Source of the DNA: an uncultured Collinsella sp.
Lineage (GTDB): Bacteria > Actinomycetota > Coriobacteriia > Coriobacteriales > Coriobacteriaceae
Assembly: GCA_902470915.1 (NCBI GenBank)
Contig: CABRIB010000113.1
Location: 1 to 5,135 of the forward strand
Reading direction: 5' to 3'
DNA: 5,135 bases
Within the stretch, counting starts at the first letter, position 1. Every line of letters begins with the position of its first letter. Of this stretch, positions 5,091 through 5,135 are shown piece after piece. Under the pieces are notes generated by a model. It had not been told where the DNA came from. It saw only the letters and a list, made by a program, of their open reading frames with translations, and did not search any database. The position numbers and the translations under genes were made by a program.

Positions 5091-5135
5091 CTGTCTCTTA
5101 TACACATCTCCGAGCCCACGAGACGGACTCCTATC
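5091..5135 (-). other. Untrimmed Nextera adapter plus i7 index, artefact
   Basis: Positions 5091–5109 are the Tn5 mosaic end CTGTCTCTTATACACATCT, followed through 5124 by the rest of the Nextera read-2 adapter. Bases 5125–5132 (GGACTCCT) match Nextera index N705, and ATC begins the flow-cell adapter. Together with 1–32 this gives false terminal inverted repeats to the contig. Confidence 0.98.

Noticed and set aside
4393..5105. Open frames on the – strand across the IS110 left end and transposase
   Set aside because: They oppose a frame with clear DEDD transposase motifs, and one of them starts in the adapter. Both are composition-driven shadows.

Overview
The window is a GC-rich bacterial contig of about 5.1 kb that best fits a gut actinobacterium of the class Coriobacteriia, Collinsella-like. 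This rests on the codon usage (strong G/C third positions), the order cysS–rlmB–yacP, and the style of the proteins; genus is an inference. Both ends are not biological: positions 1–32 and 5091–5135 are untrimmed Illumina Nextera (Tn5) adapter, the right copy running into what matches i7 index N705. Genomic sequence is therefore 33–5090.

Left part (33–2331, + strand) is core translation and RNA-maintenance sequence: the C-terminal end of cysteinyl-tRNA synthetase (cysS), a 143-base structured gap, then a tightly coupled pair, the SpoU/TrmH-type 23S rRNA 2'-O-ribose methyltransferase (rlmB) and the NYN-domain ribosome-associated nuclease YacP/Rae1, 3 bases apart. A long G·U-containing hairpin at 2333–2366 lies between yacP and the convergent next gene.

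Middle part (2359–3776, – strand) is an accessory gene, visibly less GC-rich than its neighbours. It encodes a 446-residue protein with an N-terminal excisionase/MerR-like helix-turn-helix joined to a HipA-like Ser/Thr kinase, with no separate HipB antitoxin. Its promoter region is a striking inverted repeat, 28 bases per arm with one mismatch, flanking a 17-base AT-rich spacer that holds the -10 element. The layout suggests a one-gene, self-regulating HipA-type module.

Right part (3822–5090) starts with a tRNA-Thr(UGU) gene with its own promoter and terminator. It is followed by three palindromic units at an exact 80-base period (4092–4310). Their outer arms are conserved, and their inner stems differ in sequence yet stay paired. 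Directly after them comes an IS110-family element: a GC-rich, hairpin-dense non-coding left end where a bridge RNA would be expected, and a DEDD transposase starting at GTG 4606 and cut off by the contig end. The closeness of an IS110 element to a palindromic repeat array recalls IS110 members that insert into REP-type repeats. The repeat array with its covarying hairpins and the fused HTH–HipA kinase with its operator-like dyad are the two least explained items here.
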